Assembly: GCA_030039615.1 (NCBI GenBank)
Contig: JASHVF010000151.1
Location: 1-7,468, forward strand
Direction: 5' to 3'
Origin: Gammaproteobacteria bacterium
Lineage (GTDB): Bacteria; Pseudomonadota; Gammaproteobacteria; Steroidobacterales; Steroidobacteraceae
Length of the DNA stretch: 7,468 nt
Shown: positions 1 through 6,659 of the stretch, piece after piece
Layout: every line of letters begins with the position of its first letter
How positions within the stretch are numbered: position 1 is the stretch's first letter
Translations under genes and position numbers: made by a program
Notes under the pieces: generated by a model
What the model was told of the DNA's origin: nothing
Databases searched by the model: none
Seen by the model: only the letters and a program-made list of their open reading frames with translations

Positions 1-848
1 GCGAGCGCCACCACGCCGTCGCCGGCCTGCGCACTCACCGCGACCGTGCCGCCGCCCACCGGAGCGACGGCGGCGAGGGCGTTCTCGAGCACGTTGCGCA
101 CGATGACATCGAGCGCCAGCGGGTCGGTGAGCACGTGCAGTCCCGCGGCGACGTCGCTGGTGAGCGTGATGTGCTGCGCCTCGGCGCGCTCCTCGAGCGC
201 GCCCAGCACGCGCGCCACGGCGCCGGCGAGCTCCACCGGCTCGGAGCGCAGCTCCACATGGCCGCGCTCCAGGCGCGCGCTCTCGAGAATCTGCGTGACC
301 ATCATCTCCATGCGCGCGAGGTCCGCGAGCATGCGGTCGATGAGCGCGCGCGCGCGCTCGGGCGGCAGCGGCCGCAGCGCCATGGTCTCGAGCGACAGCT
401 GCAGGCTGGCGAGCGGGGTCTTGAACTGGTGGGAGACGAGCGACAGGAAGTCGTTCTGCTCCTCGAGCACCCGCGCCTCGGCGCGCAGCGCGCCGGCGAT
501 CACTGCGATGCACGCCGCCAGCGCCAGCAGGAAGAAGGCGCCTTCCCAAGCGTACTGCCGGTGGCGGCGCGCCTGCTCGGCACGCAACTCGCGCTCCACC
601 GGCGGCGCGAGCGCGGCGCGCCCGTCCACCACGGCGATGTCGGGCAGCAGCTCGCGCACCCGCGCCTCGCTCACGCCCTCATCGAGCAGCGCCTGCGCCG
701 CCTGCGTCTGCGCGGCGTACAGCGCGCGCGCTTCCTGCGCCTTCTGCGCGGTGAAGGCAGCCGCGTCCAGCAGCCACCAGCCGACCTGCACGGCCGACAC
801 CACCACGAGCGCGAGCGCCGTGAGCTGGAAGACGCGCGCCGCCCTCAC
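1..848 (-). CDS. Membrane sensor histidine kinase, C-terminal part cut by window edge
   Basis: Two-component sensor kinase that should autophosphorylate on His in response to an envelope or membrane signal and pass the phosphate to an unseen response regulator. Only 282 codons are visible, open throughout. In order: first transmembrane helix at about residues 8-27 (TALALVVVSAVQVGWWLL), a short Ala/Gln/Glu-rich periplasmic stretch of about 70 residues, a second helix at about 103-121 (GAFFLLALAACIAVIAGAL), and a HisKA dimerisation domain with the H-box SLVSHQFKTPLASL, phospho-acceptor His140. The ATPase domain begins with the N-box VIVRNVLENALAAV (Asn256); the G boxes lie beyond the window. 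No HAMP or PAS domain is evident between helix 2 and the H-box. I chose the GTG at 848 because it overlaps the hemL stop as GTGA, has GGAG five bases upstream (854-857) and immediately precedes the first helix. Oddity: Gln141 replaces the usual Glu/Asp after the His. Family confident; signal unknown. Confidence 0.93.
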   Translation of the reverse strand, partial: MRAARVFQLTALALVVVSAVQVGWWLLDAAAFTAQKAQEARALYAAQTQAAQALLDEGVSEARVRELLPDIAVVDGRAALAPPVERELRAEQARRHRQYAWEGAFFLLALAACIAVIAGALRAEARVLEEQNDFLSLVSHQFKTPLASLQLSLETMALRPLPPERARALIDRMLADLARMEMMVTQILESARLERGHVELRSEPVELAGAVARVLGALEERAEAQHITLTSDVAAGLHVLTDPLALDVIVRNVLENALAAVAPVGGGTVAVSAQAGDGVVAL

Positions 849-857
849 TTGAGCTCC
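845..857 (-). promoter_or_regulatory. hemL/kinase coupled junction with internal RBS
   Basis: hemL ends GAG CTC AAG TGA. The kinase GTG start overlaps it as GTGA (845-848), with GGAG at 854-857 and a five-base spacer. This decides the kinase start and indicates translational coupling with roughly fixed HemL-to-kinase synthesis. Confidence 0.75.
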
Positions 858-2137
858 GCGAGCGCGGCGCCGAGCGCCGCGGTGAACTCCCCGAGATCGG
901 CGCTCGAGTGCGCCAGCGAGAGGAAGCAGGCCTCGTAGGCGGAGGGCGGCAGGTAGACGCCGCGCGCCAGCATGGCGTGAAACAGCGTGGCGAAGCGGCG
1001 CGTCTCGCGCTCGCCGAGCGCCGCGGCCGTGCGCGGCGCGCCCTGCTCGTGCAGCGACAGCCAGAAGAGTGACCCGACACGCACCAGCTGCACGGGGAAA
1101 GGCGCGCGCGCGAGCACCGGCGCCAGCAGCCGCTCGAGCTCGGCGCCGAGCGCCTCGAGCCGCCCCCAGCCCGCTTCGCGCTCGAGCACGTCGAGCGTCG
1201 CCAGCCCGGCGGCCATGGCCACCGGATTCCCCGAGAGCGTGCCCGCCTGGTAGGTGTCGCCGTCCGGCGCGAGACGCGCCATGACGGGCCGCGCGCCGCC
1301 GAAGGCGCCCACCGGCATGCCGCCGCCGATCACCTTGCCGAAGGTGGCGAGATCGGGGGTGATGCCGAGGAGCTCGGCGGCGCCGCCGCGGGCCAGGCGA
1401 AAGCCGGAGATCACTTCATCGAAGATGAGCAGCGCGCCGCTCGCGCGCGTCGCCCGGCGCAGCGCCTCGAGAAACTCGCGGCGTTGCGGCAACAGCCCGT
1501 GGTTGGCGGGCACCGGCTCGATGATGACCGCCGCGATACGTGCGCCGTCGCGCTCGAACAGCGCCGCGAGCGCCGCCTCATCGTCGAGCGGCAACACCCG
1601 CGTGCACTCCGTAAAGGCGCGCGGCACGCCGGCGGACGAAGGCTTACCCAGCGTCGCGAGCCCGGAGCCGGCGGCGACCAGCAGATGATCGGCGTGCCCG
1701 TGGTAGCAGCCGGCGAACTTCACGATCAGGTCCCGCCCGGTGAAGGCACGCGCGACGCGAATGGCGCTCATGACCGCTTCCGTTCCCGAGGAGACGAAGC
1801 GCACCTGCTCGGCCGCGGGATAGGCGGCGTTGACGCGCTCGGCGAGCTCGACCTCCGCCTCGCAGGGGGCGCCGAAGGTGGTGCCGCGCTCGAGCGCGGC
1901 ACGGACCGCGGCCAGGACCGCCGGGTGCGCGTGGCCGGCGATCAGCGGCCCCCAGGAGCAGACCAGGTCGAGGTAGCTGCGGCCGTCGGCGTCGGTGATG
2001 CGTGCGCCGGCTCCGCGGGCGATGAAGAGCGGTGTCCCACCGACCGCGCGAAAGGCGCGGACCGGGGAGCTGACGCCGCCCGGGATCGCGCGGCGGGCGC
2101 GCTCGTAGAGCTCCGCGGAGCGGTCGGAACTGGTCAT
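845..2137 (-). CDS. hemL: Glutamate-1-semialdehyde 2,1-aminomutase (HemL)
   Basis: PLP-dependent cytosolic enzyme that moves the amino group of glutamate-1-semialdehyde to give 5-aminolevulinate, the second step of the C5 tetrapyrrole route. At 430 residues it has the normal family length. Hallmarks in order: PGGVSSPVRAFRAVGG near the N-terminus (19-34), SWGPLIAGHAHP (61-72), the phosphate-binding SSGTEA (116-121), CYHGHAD (144-150), FDEVISGFR with the PLP-ring Asp240, the Schiff-base Lys268 in TFGKVIGGGMPVGAFGG, QAGTLSGNP (297-305) and the C-terminal YEACFLSLAH. All catalytic motifs look intact. The ATG overlaps the preceding hemA-like stop as ATGA and has AGGAG just upstream (2140-2144, only two bases from the ATG), so translational coupling is likely. 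At 207-223 it reads EPVPANHGLLPQRREFL, unlike the E. coli enzyme (GNMNCVPP there), so it belongs to a different sequence type from enterobacterial HemL. Function is very likely; whether it is the only hemL in the genome cannot be seen. Confidence 0.96.
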   Translation of the reverse strand: MTSSDRSAELYERARRAIPGGVSSPVRAFRAVGGTPLFIARGAGARITDADGRSYLDLVCSWGPLIAGHAHPAVLAAVRAALERGTTFGAPCEAEVELAERVNAAYPAAEQVRFVSSGTEAVMSAIRVARAFTGRDLIVKFAGCYHGHADHLLVAAGSGLATLGKPSSAGVPRAFTECTRVLPLDDEAALAALFERDGARIAAVIIEPVPANHGLLPQRREFLEALRRATRASGALLIFDEVISGFRLARGGAAELLGITPDLATFGKVIGGGMPVGAFGGARPVMARLAPDGDTYQAGTLSGNPVAMAAGLATLDVLEREAGWGRLEALGAELERLLAPVLARAPFPVQLVRVGSLFWLSLHEQGAPRTAAALGERETRRFATLFHAMLARGVYLPPSAYEACFLSLAHSSADLGEFTAALGAALAELK

Positions 2138-2148
2138 GACTCCTCTTT
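2134..2148 (-). promoter_or_regulatory. hemA/hemL coupled junction with internal RBS
   Basis: The hemA-like gene ends in AAA GAG GAG TCA TGA. Its last codons supply an AGAGGAG ribosome-binding site for hemL, and the stop and the hemL ATG share four bases (ATGA, 2134-2137). The spacing from AGGAG to ATG is only two bases, which favours re-initiation by terminating ribosomes over independent loading. Confidence 0.8.
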
Positions 2149-3435
2149 CATGGCGGCATCGCGGGTGCGACCCGGCTTGGCCGCATCGAAGAACGCATCC
2201 ACGGCATCCGCGCTGGCGTGCACCGCGGCGGCCCGCAGCCCGGCGAGCGGCAGATGCGCCAGGCGGTGCGCGACTGCCGCACCCAGGCGCTCGAGCTGCT
2301 CGCGCTGCCGCTCATCGAGCGTGCGCAGCTCGTGCCGCAGCGCCCGCGCCACTTCTTCCGCCGCGATCTTCTCGAAGCGCAGCCGCAGATCCTGCAGCCG
2401 CGGGCCGAGGGCGCGCGTGGCGAGCTCGGCGCGCAGGTGCGCGAGCCGCGCATCGATCGCGGCGCGCACCGGCGCGAGACGCAGCAGCTGCGCCAGGCGC
2501 TGTCCCTGTGCGGCCTCGATGAGGTCGCTCATGCCGAGGCGCTTCAGTCCCGCAAGACGCGCGGCGTCCGGCTCGACGTTGGCCGGTACGCCAAAGTCGA
2601 TGAGCAGCGGCTCGTGCGCGCCGTCGGCGGCCGCCTGCGCCAGTCGCTCGAGCGCATCCCGCTCGAGCACCGCGCTGCTCGCACCGACCGCCAGCACCAG
2701 CGCGCTGACGGGCGGCGGTGCGGTGCGGAACTCATCGAGCGCCAGGACCCGGGCGCCGAACGGCTCGGCGAGCTCGCGCGCCGTCGCCGCGCTGCGGTTG
2801 ACGATGACGAGCGGCACACCCGCACGATGCAGAAGCGCCGCGCAGCGGCGCGTCATGGGCGACACGCCGAGCAGTGCCGTAAGGCCCGGCGCACCGCCGA
2901 GGTGCCCGAGCACCCGTTCGGCCGCGAGGTCGCCGAGCGAGGGAGCGCGCACCCGCGCCGTCATCCGCCGCACCCGCCGCGCCATGCCGAGGGCCTCGCC
3001 GAGCAGACGATCGAGCACCGGGCCGCAGGTGCCGACGGCGCGCGACTCCTCCCAGGAATCGCGCAGCTGCGCGGCGATCTCCTGCTCGCCGGTCTGTGCG
3101 GAATCGAGCCCGCAGGCGAGCAGCAGCAGATGCTCGACGGCCGCCTCGCCGGTCCAGGCGCGCAGCGTGCGCGCGGCCTCGCCGGCTGTTGCATCGCGCC
3201 CGGTCAGCAGCCGAAAGACCTCCGGGCGCGCATCGCCCGCGGGACTGCCGTCGGGGGTTGCATAGACCACTTCGACACGGTTGCAGGTGCCGAGGTAAAG
3301 GATCTCGGCGGCGCCGAGCCGCCCACGCAGCTCCGGCAGGCGTGCGGCGACCTCGGCACGCGGCACGGCGAAGCGCGCCACCTCCTCGACACCGGCATGC
3401 CGGTAGGACAGGCCTACCACACCGATCTGGTGCAT
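2134..3435 (-). CDS. hemA: Divergent glutamyl-tRNA reductase (HemA-like)
   Basis: Expected to reduce glutamyl-tRNA(Glu) with NADPH to glutamate-1-semialdehyde, the substrate of HemL encoded next. It is 433 residues, slightly longer than E. coli HemA (418). The N-terminal catalytic domain is recognisable: IGVVGLSYRHAGVEEVARF, then GTCNRVEVVY with nucleophile Cys51 (E. coli Cys50) and Arg53, and EHLLLLACGLDSAQTGEQEI with His102, Ser112 and the GE-QEI element. The NADPH domain is eroded: the usual G-A-G-E-M loop reads LLGVSPMT (189-195), so the second Gly is Ser192, although VNRSAATARELAEPFGA and DFGVPANVEP still follow the family pattern. A helical C-terminal dimerisation domain spans about 310-420. 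The ATG at 3435 follows an in-frame TAA 12 bases upstream and fits the family N-terminus, but has no clear Shine-Dalgarno sequence. The stop overlaps hemL by 4 bp. Family assignment is good; normal NADPH-dependent activity is less certain. Confidence 0.88.
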   Translation of the reverse strand: MHQIGVVGLSYRHAGVEEVARFAVPRAEVAARLPELRGRLGAAEILYLGTCNRVEVVYATPDGSPAGDARPEVFRLLTGRDATAGEAARTLRAWTGEAAVEHLLLLACGLDSAQTGEQEIAAQLRDSWEESRAVGTCGPVLDRLLGEALGMARRVRRMTARVRAPSLGDLAAERVLGHLGGAPGLTALLGVSPMTRRCAALLHRAGVPLVIVNRSAATARELAEPFGARVLALDEFRTAPPPVSALVLAVGASSAVLERDALERLAQAAADGAHEPLLIDFGVPANVEPDAARLAGLKRLGMSDLIEAAQGQRLAQLLRLAPVRAAIDARLAHLRAELATRALGPRLQDLRLRFEKIAAEEVARALRHELRTLDERQREQLERLGAAVAHRLAHLPLAGLRAAAVHASADAVDAFFDAAKPGRTRDAAMKEES

Positions 3436-3464
3436 TGAGTCAGCTTAACCGTGCGCAGCGGGGG

Positions 3465-3516
3465 CGAATGTCACCGAATGGTCACGGACTTGCGCGCAGC
3501 ACGCAAGGAATGTGAC
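3465..3516. repeat. Repeat cluster and nested dyad upstream of hemA
   Basis: Three related words occur in 52 bp: CGAATGTCAC (3465-3474), immediately followed by CGAATGGTCAC (3475-3485), and GGAATGTGAC (3507-3516). The last two also form the outer arms of a nested inverted repeat: GTCAC (3481-3485) and CTTGCG (3489-3494) pair with CGCAAG (3502-3507) and GTGAC (3512-3516). It lies 30-81 bases upstream of the hemA start, where an activator or repressor site would be expected. I cannot name a regulator, and I see no convincing sigma-70 promoter in this gap. Confidence 0.4.
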
Positions 3517-3546
3517 GGCCCTCCCGGGCGGCCCGTGCCCGAGAAG

Positions 3547-3574
3547 GAGATCGGCCCCCGCAGGGGCCGATCTC
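3547..3574 (-). terminator. Terminator-like hairpin after the TonB-dependent receptor
   Basis: Perfect 12-bp inverted repeat GAGATCGGCCCC / GGGGCCGATCTC around a four-base loop (CGCA on the plus strand), about 20 bases past the receptor's stop codon. It is very stable, but the minus-strand sequence after it (CTTCTCGGGC) is not a good U-tract, so it may be a weak terminator or mainly a 3'-end stabiliser. It separates the receptor from the hem unit. Confidence 0.65.
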
Positions 3575-3594
3575 TCAGCGGGACGTGGCTCAGC

Positions 3595-6498
3595 TCACCA
3601 CTTGTAGGTCGCGCCGAGCATGAAGAACCGGCCGACCGCGCCGTCCTGATCGAGTGTCGTGTATCTGTACAAGGCGCCGCCGCCGTAGGTCTCGAGATCG
3701 ACCGGCGGCTGCGTATTGAGAAGGTTGCGGATCGAGCCCGACAGTGCGAAATGCTCATTCACCGCGTACCTGGCGTACAGATTGAAGGACGTGAAGGAAT
3801 GCACCGTGCAGTACTGGTCCCACTGCGGAGCGAGGGTCGTTACCTCCCCGGATATTGCCGCGCCATAACCGTCGCCGGAAGTCTGCAGCGCCACCAGGCA
3901 GCTGTTCCATCCTTCACTCGGGTCGTTGACGCTGAAGGCGCCCACATAGTTCGCAGACAGCGTGGCAGTCGCCGGTCCCTTCTCCCAGGTCAGACTGGCC
4001 ACCGCTCGCTGCTTGGGATTGCCGGTGTCGCCGGAGACCTCGGACGGGCCATGGGTACCCGCCAGGTCGGCGGTGAAGCCGTTGGCCGAGATCTCGTACT
4101 GCGAGATGTAGGTGTAGTTGAGCTCGGCGCTCAGTTTGCCGAGATCCCCCAGGTCGAAACGGCTGCGCAGGTCGACATCGATGCCCGAGGTCCTGGTGGT
4201 GCCCGCATTGATGTAGGGGAACAGCGTGTATTCGGGAATGCCGACCGGCGTCAGCACGTTGGCGGTGGTGCAGGGCGCGCCGTTGGTGGTCGTGTTGGTA
4301 CAGACCGGCAGCACTTCTTGCGGCCCGCGCTGGATGAAAATGTAATCGCTCAGGCCGCCGGTCTCGAGCGCCGAGACGATATCGTTGTTCAGCTGAATGC
4401 GGTACCAGTCGACCGAGATGTTGAACGCGTTGACCGGCTCGAAGATCACGCCAAAAGTGGCGTTGGTCGAAGTCACCGCCCTGAGCTGCGGATTCGGGGG
4501 CTGCACGCCGGTGATGGGATAGTCGCAATAACTGTTGTAGCTGCCCGCCGCGTTGGGGCCATTCGCACACAAAACGGGATCCGGGCCGTTACCGAATCCG
4601 TAGACGATCCCCGAGTTACCTGACTCGGAGATCGACGGCGCGCGGAAGCCCTTACCCCAGGTGCCGCGTACGCTCAGCATGTCGAGCGGCGTGTACTTGA
4701 CGCCAAACTTCGGCGTCGCCTGCCCGCCGTAAGTATCGTAATGGTCGTAGCGTACGGCCGCGTTCAGCTCCAGTTGCGTGATCGGCTTGCCGCCGAGCTC
4801 GATGAAGCCCGCCGTGTCGTCCTGCGAGCCCACCGTAAAGTTGGTGATACCTTCCTGGACACCCTCGGCAATCGCGGAGGGGTCCTGATCGTTTTGCGCC
4901 TTGTGGATGTATTGCACACCGGCCGCGAGCGACAGCGGGCCTCCGGCCATCTGCAATAGATCGCGCGAGCCATGGAAATCGATTACGTCGAGAGTGCTCG
5001 ACGGGCTGGTGTGTGCCTCGGGAGCCATCTCGGCGATCGCCGCAGCGTTCTGACTGGCGCCGGCTCCGGGGACGTACGTGCCGTTGTTGAGGTCCTCCTG
5101 GGCCACCGAGGGAATCAGGCCGCCCTGAAAGGTCAGATTCATCTTTGCATACATCACGCCGAGGGAAGCGTCCAGATCCCAGCCGGCAGCGGTGCCGCGC
5201 AGATCGCCGAACAGCCGGTAGGTCTGCGTGTCGGTGTTAACCACCCACGGACCGATGTCCGGGAAGCTGTAGACCAGAGTCGCCGGAGCACCGTAGGGGT
5301 TGAGCGGCGAGCTGGCAGGCAGCGTCAGCTCGGGGTACACGATGGTGGTACGAGGAATGCTTGGCCCCCAGGCGATGAGCGGCAGCAAGCCGTTCTCTGC
5401 GCCCGTCTGCTGCAGGAGATGGCCGAACGCCGGCTCGGTGGGCGGCGCGGTCTGCTGCGCGACGCTGTCGAACAGCGATGCGGTAATGACCAGCTTCCAA
5501 TCATCGGAGAGCGCCTTGGTCATCTTGCTCAAAAAGTTCGTCTGCTCGGTCGGCGGTTGAATCTGTCCGGGGAAGGTAAACGTGCACTTACCCGCGGCCT
5601 GCAAAGCCGCCGTGCAACCCGGCAGGAAGGTTTCCGCCGGCAGGCCGTTGGCCGGATTGGGATTGAGCAGATAGCCGGTCGCGCTGTCGGTCAGGGCCAG
5701 GCCCTGAGAGCCGGGAACCCCGGGCGTGGTGTTCACGCCCCCCGGCAATCCGCTCCAGTTGAGATTGGTCCAGTCGCCGCTGCGACTGCTGCCCCAGATC
5801 AGATCCTGGCGATGAAAGTCGAGTGCTACATAGACGTTGTAGCCGTCGCTGTTCAGGTCGCCCCAGCCGATGATCCCGGCCCCATGTATCGTATTGCCGT
5901 CCCAGTGCTGGGTGGCGCCGTACTCGGCCGTAACCTCCGCACCCTCGTAGGTCTGCCTCAGCTTGATGTTGACCACGCCCGCGATCGCATCCGCGCCGTA
6001 CTCCGCCGAGGCGCCGTCCTTCAGCACCTCGATGCTCTCGATTGCATTGATGGGAATCGCGCTCACGTCGACGAAGCTGCGCTCGCCGTCGTCGCTCAGC
6101 GGGTAGGCGACCATGCGCTCGCCGTCGATCAGGGTGAGCGTGTCGCCCACGGTCAGACCGCGCAGCGCGATTCCGTTGCCACCGGAAGCGAATGCCTGTC
6201 CGAAGCCCTGGCTGAGCGTACCCTGCCCGTTCGCCGCGAGGTTGCGCAGTACATCGGATACGGTCGAGTAGCCCGTGTTCTTGAGATCGTCGGCGGTCAG
6301 AATCTGAACCGGGCTCGGAGTCTCGGTGTCGGTGCGCTTGATCAGCGACCCGGTGACGACGACTTCCTGGAGCTCAGCAGCGGCAGCCGGTTGAGCCTGC
6401 GCCTGCTGTTGCGCGTTGGCCGTCGTGGCGGTGAGCAGCATGGCGACAAACACGGCTCCGCAGGCGTGCAGCGAGCGGCCGCTCTTGGTGATCTGCAT
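3595..6498 (-). CDS. TonB-dependent outer-membrane receptor
   Basis: A 967-residue outer-membrane active transporter powered by TonB-ExbBD. A Sec signal peptide (residues 1-29, positively charged start, hydrophobic AVFVAMLLTATTANA, likely cut before Gln30) is followed by a Gln/Ala-rich linker and a TonB-box-like ELQEVVVTGSLIKR (42-55). The plug domain spans about 58-180: PSPVQILTADDLKNTG, ALRGLTVGDTLTLIDGERM, and the classic IESIEVLKDGASAEYGADAIAGVVNI. The barrel fills the rest, with GKGFRAPSISE at 616-626 and a terminal aromatic strand FFMLGATYKW. The ATG at 6498 has GGAG six bases upstream (6505-6508). Eight cysteines fall in four close pairs (295/305, 644/658, 733/743, 867/897), probably disulfides in extracellular loops. 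The heme-receptor signature (FRAP with His and NPNL) is not complete, so adjacency to hem genes is not evidence of heme uptake. The substrate is unknown; the divergent amidohydrolase suggests an amide-containing or peptide-like compound. Confidence 0.95.
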   Translation of the reverse strand: MQITKSGRSLHACGAVFVAMLLTATTANAQQQAQAQPAAAAELQEVVVTGSLIKRTDTETPSPVQILTADDLKNTGYSTVSDVLRNLAANGQGTLSQGFGQAFASGGNGIALRGLTVGDTLTLIDGERMVAYPLSDDGERSFVDVSAIPINAIESIEVLKDGASAEYGADAIAGVVNIKLRQTYEGAEVTAEYGATQHWDGNTIHGAGIIGWGDLNSDGYNVYVALDFHRQDLIWGSSRSGDWTNLNWSGLPGGVNTTPGVPGSQGLALTDSATGYLLNPNPANGLPAETFLPGCTAALQAAGKCTFTFPGQIQPPTEQTNFLSKMTKALSDDWKLVITASLFDSVAQQTAPPTEPAFGHLLQQTGAENGLLPLIAWGPSIPRTTIVYPELTLPASSPLNPYGAPATLVYSFPDIGPWVVNTDTQTYRLFGDLRGTAAGWDLDASLGVMYAKMNLTFQGGLIPSVAQEDLNNGTYVPGAGASQNAAAIAEMAPEAHTSPSSTLDVIDFHGSRDLLQMAGGPLSLAAGVQYIHKAQNDQDPSAIAEGVQEGITNFTVGSQDDTAGFIELGGKPITQLELNAAVRYDHYDTYGGQATPKFGVKYTPLDMLSVRGTWGKGFRAPSISESGNSGIVYGFGNGPDPVLCANGPNAAGSYNSYCDYPITGVQPPNPQLRAVTSTNATFGVIFEPVNAFNISVDWYRIQLNNDIVSALETGGLSDYIFIQRGPQEVLPVCTNTTTNGAPCTTANVLTPVGIPEYTLFPYINAGTTRTSGIDVDLRSRFDLGDLGKLSAELNYTYISQYEISANGFTADLAGTHGPSEVSGDTGNPKQRAVASLTWEKGPATATLSANYVGAFSVNDPSEGWNSCLVALQTSGDGYGAAISGEVTTLAPQWDQYCTVHSFTSFNLYARYAVNEHFALSGSIRNLLNTQPPVDLETYGGGALYRYTTLDQDGAVGRFFMLGATYKW

Positions 6499-6561
6499 GA
6501 GACTCTCCCCTGAATTCTTAGGCCGTGTTGCTTATATGCAGCGCCGGCATCGAGCCCGGCT

Positions 6562-6591
6562 AGCATAGTAAAACTTTACAGGTCTTAACAA
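6562..6591 (-). promoter_or_regulatory. Candidate sigma-70 promoter of the TonB-dependent receptor
   Basis: On the minus strand TTGTTA (6586-6591) and TATGCT (6562-6567) are separated by 18 bases, each matching four of six consensus positions, in the most AT-rich part of the region. Transcription would start near 6555, giving a leader of about 57 bases to the ATG at 6498. Confidence 0.4.
6568..6579. promoter_or_regulatory. Inverted repeat GTAAA-AC-TTTAC, possible operator
   Basis: Five-base arms with a two-base centre sit between the proposed -35 and -10 of the receptor promoter, a typical place for a repressor to act. The arms are short and AT-rich, so chance is possible. No regulator gene is visible. 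Confidence 0.25.
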
Positions 6592-6601
6592 CCTCTATAG
6601 G
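6575..6601 (+). promoter_or_regulatory. Possible promoter of the amidohydrolase gene
   Basis: TTTACA (6575-6580, five of six to the -35 consensus) and TATAGG (6596-6601, four of six) on the plus strand, but the spacer is only 15 bases. If real it overlaps the receptor promoter head-on. The GC-rich sequence nearer the gene offers nothing clearly better. Confidence 0.2.
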
Positions 6602-6659
6602 CGTTGGTCGCGCGCAACAATGCGGCAGGAAGCCACTGCGACGCGCTCAGTTGAACGAT

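Noticed and set aside
1484..3265. 593-codon plus-strand open frame opposite hemL and hemA
   Set aside because: It is antisense to two genes with clear family motifs. Its product is low-complexity Arg/Ser/Ala-rich with no domain, as expected opposite high-GC3 coding sequence.
845..3300. Many CTCGAG/GCTCGAGC words through hemL and hemA as a dispersed repeat
   Set aside because: They arise from frequent Leu-Glu and Glu-Arg codons in very GC-rich coding sequence and show no regular spacing.
3451..4623. 390-codon plus-strand open frame running from the hemA upstream gap into the receptor
   Set aside because: It crosses the terminator hairpin and the receptor 3' half, has no recognisable motif, and lies opposite a well-supported gene.
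3595..6498. Receptor as a heme importer because it is next to hem genes
   Set aside because: The FRAPS element is shared by many TonB-dependent receptors; the accompanying His and NPNL parts of the heme-receptor signature are not seen, and a hairpin separates it from the hem unit.
4972..6513. 513-codon plus-strand open frame opposite the receptor
   Set aside because: The minus-strand frame has a full signal peptide, plug and barrel. The antisense product has no recognisable motif and starts without a sensible ribosome-binding site.
6543..6560. GCCGG/CCGGC dyad in the receptor leader as a riboswitch element
   Set aside because: It has only five-base arms around an eight-base loop, and the 57-base leader is too short for a known riboswitch class.
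6561..6600. Fur box at the receptor promoter
   Set aside because: The AT-rich stretch does not resemble the GATAAT-type repeats of a Fur site, so iron control is not supported.
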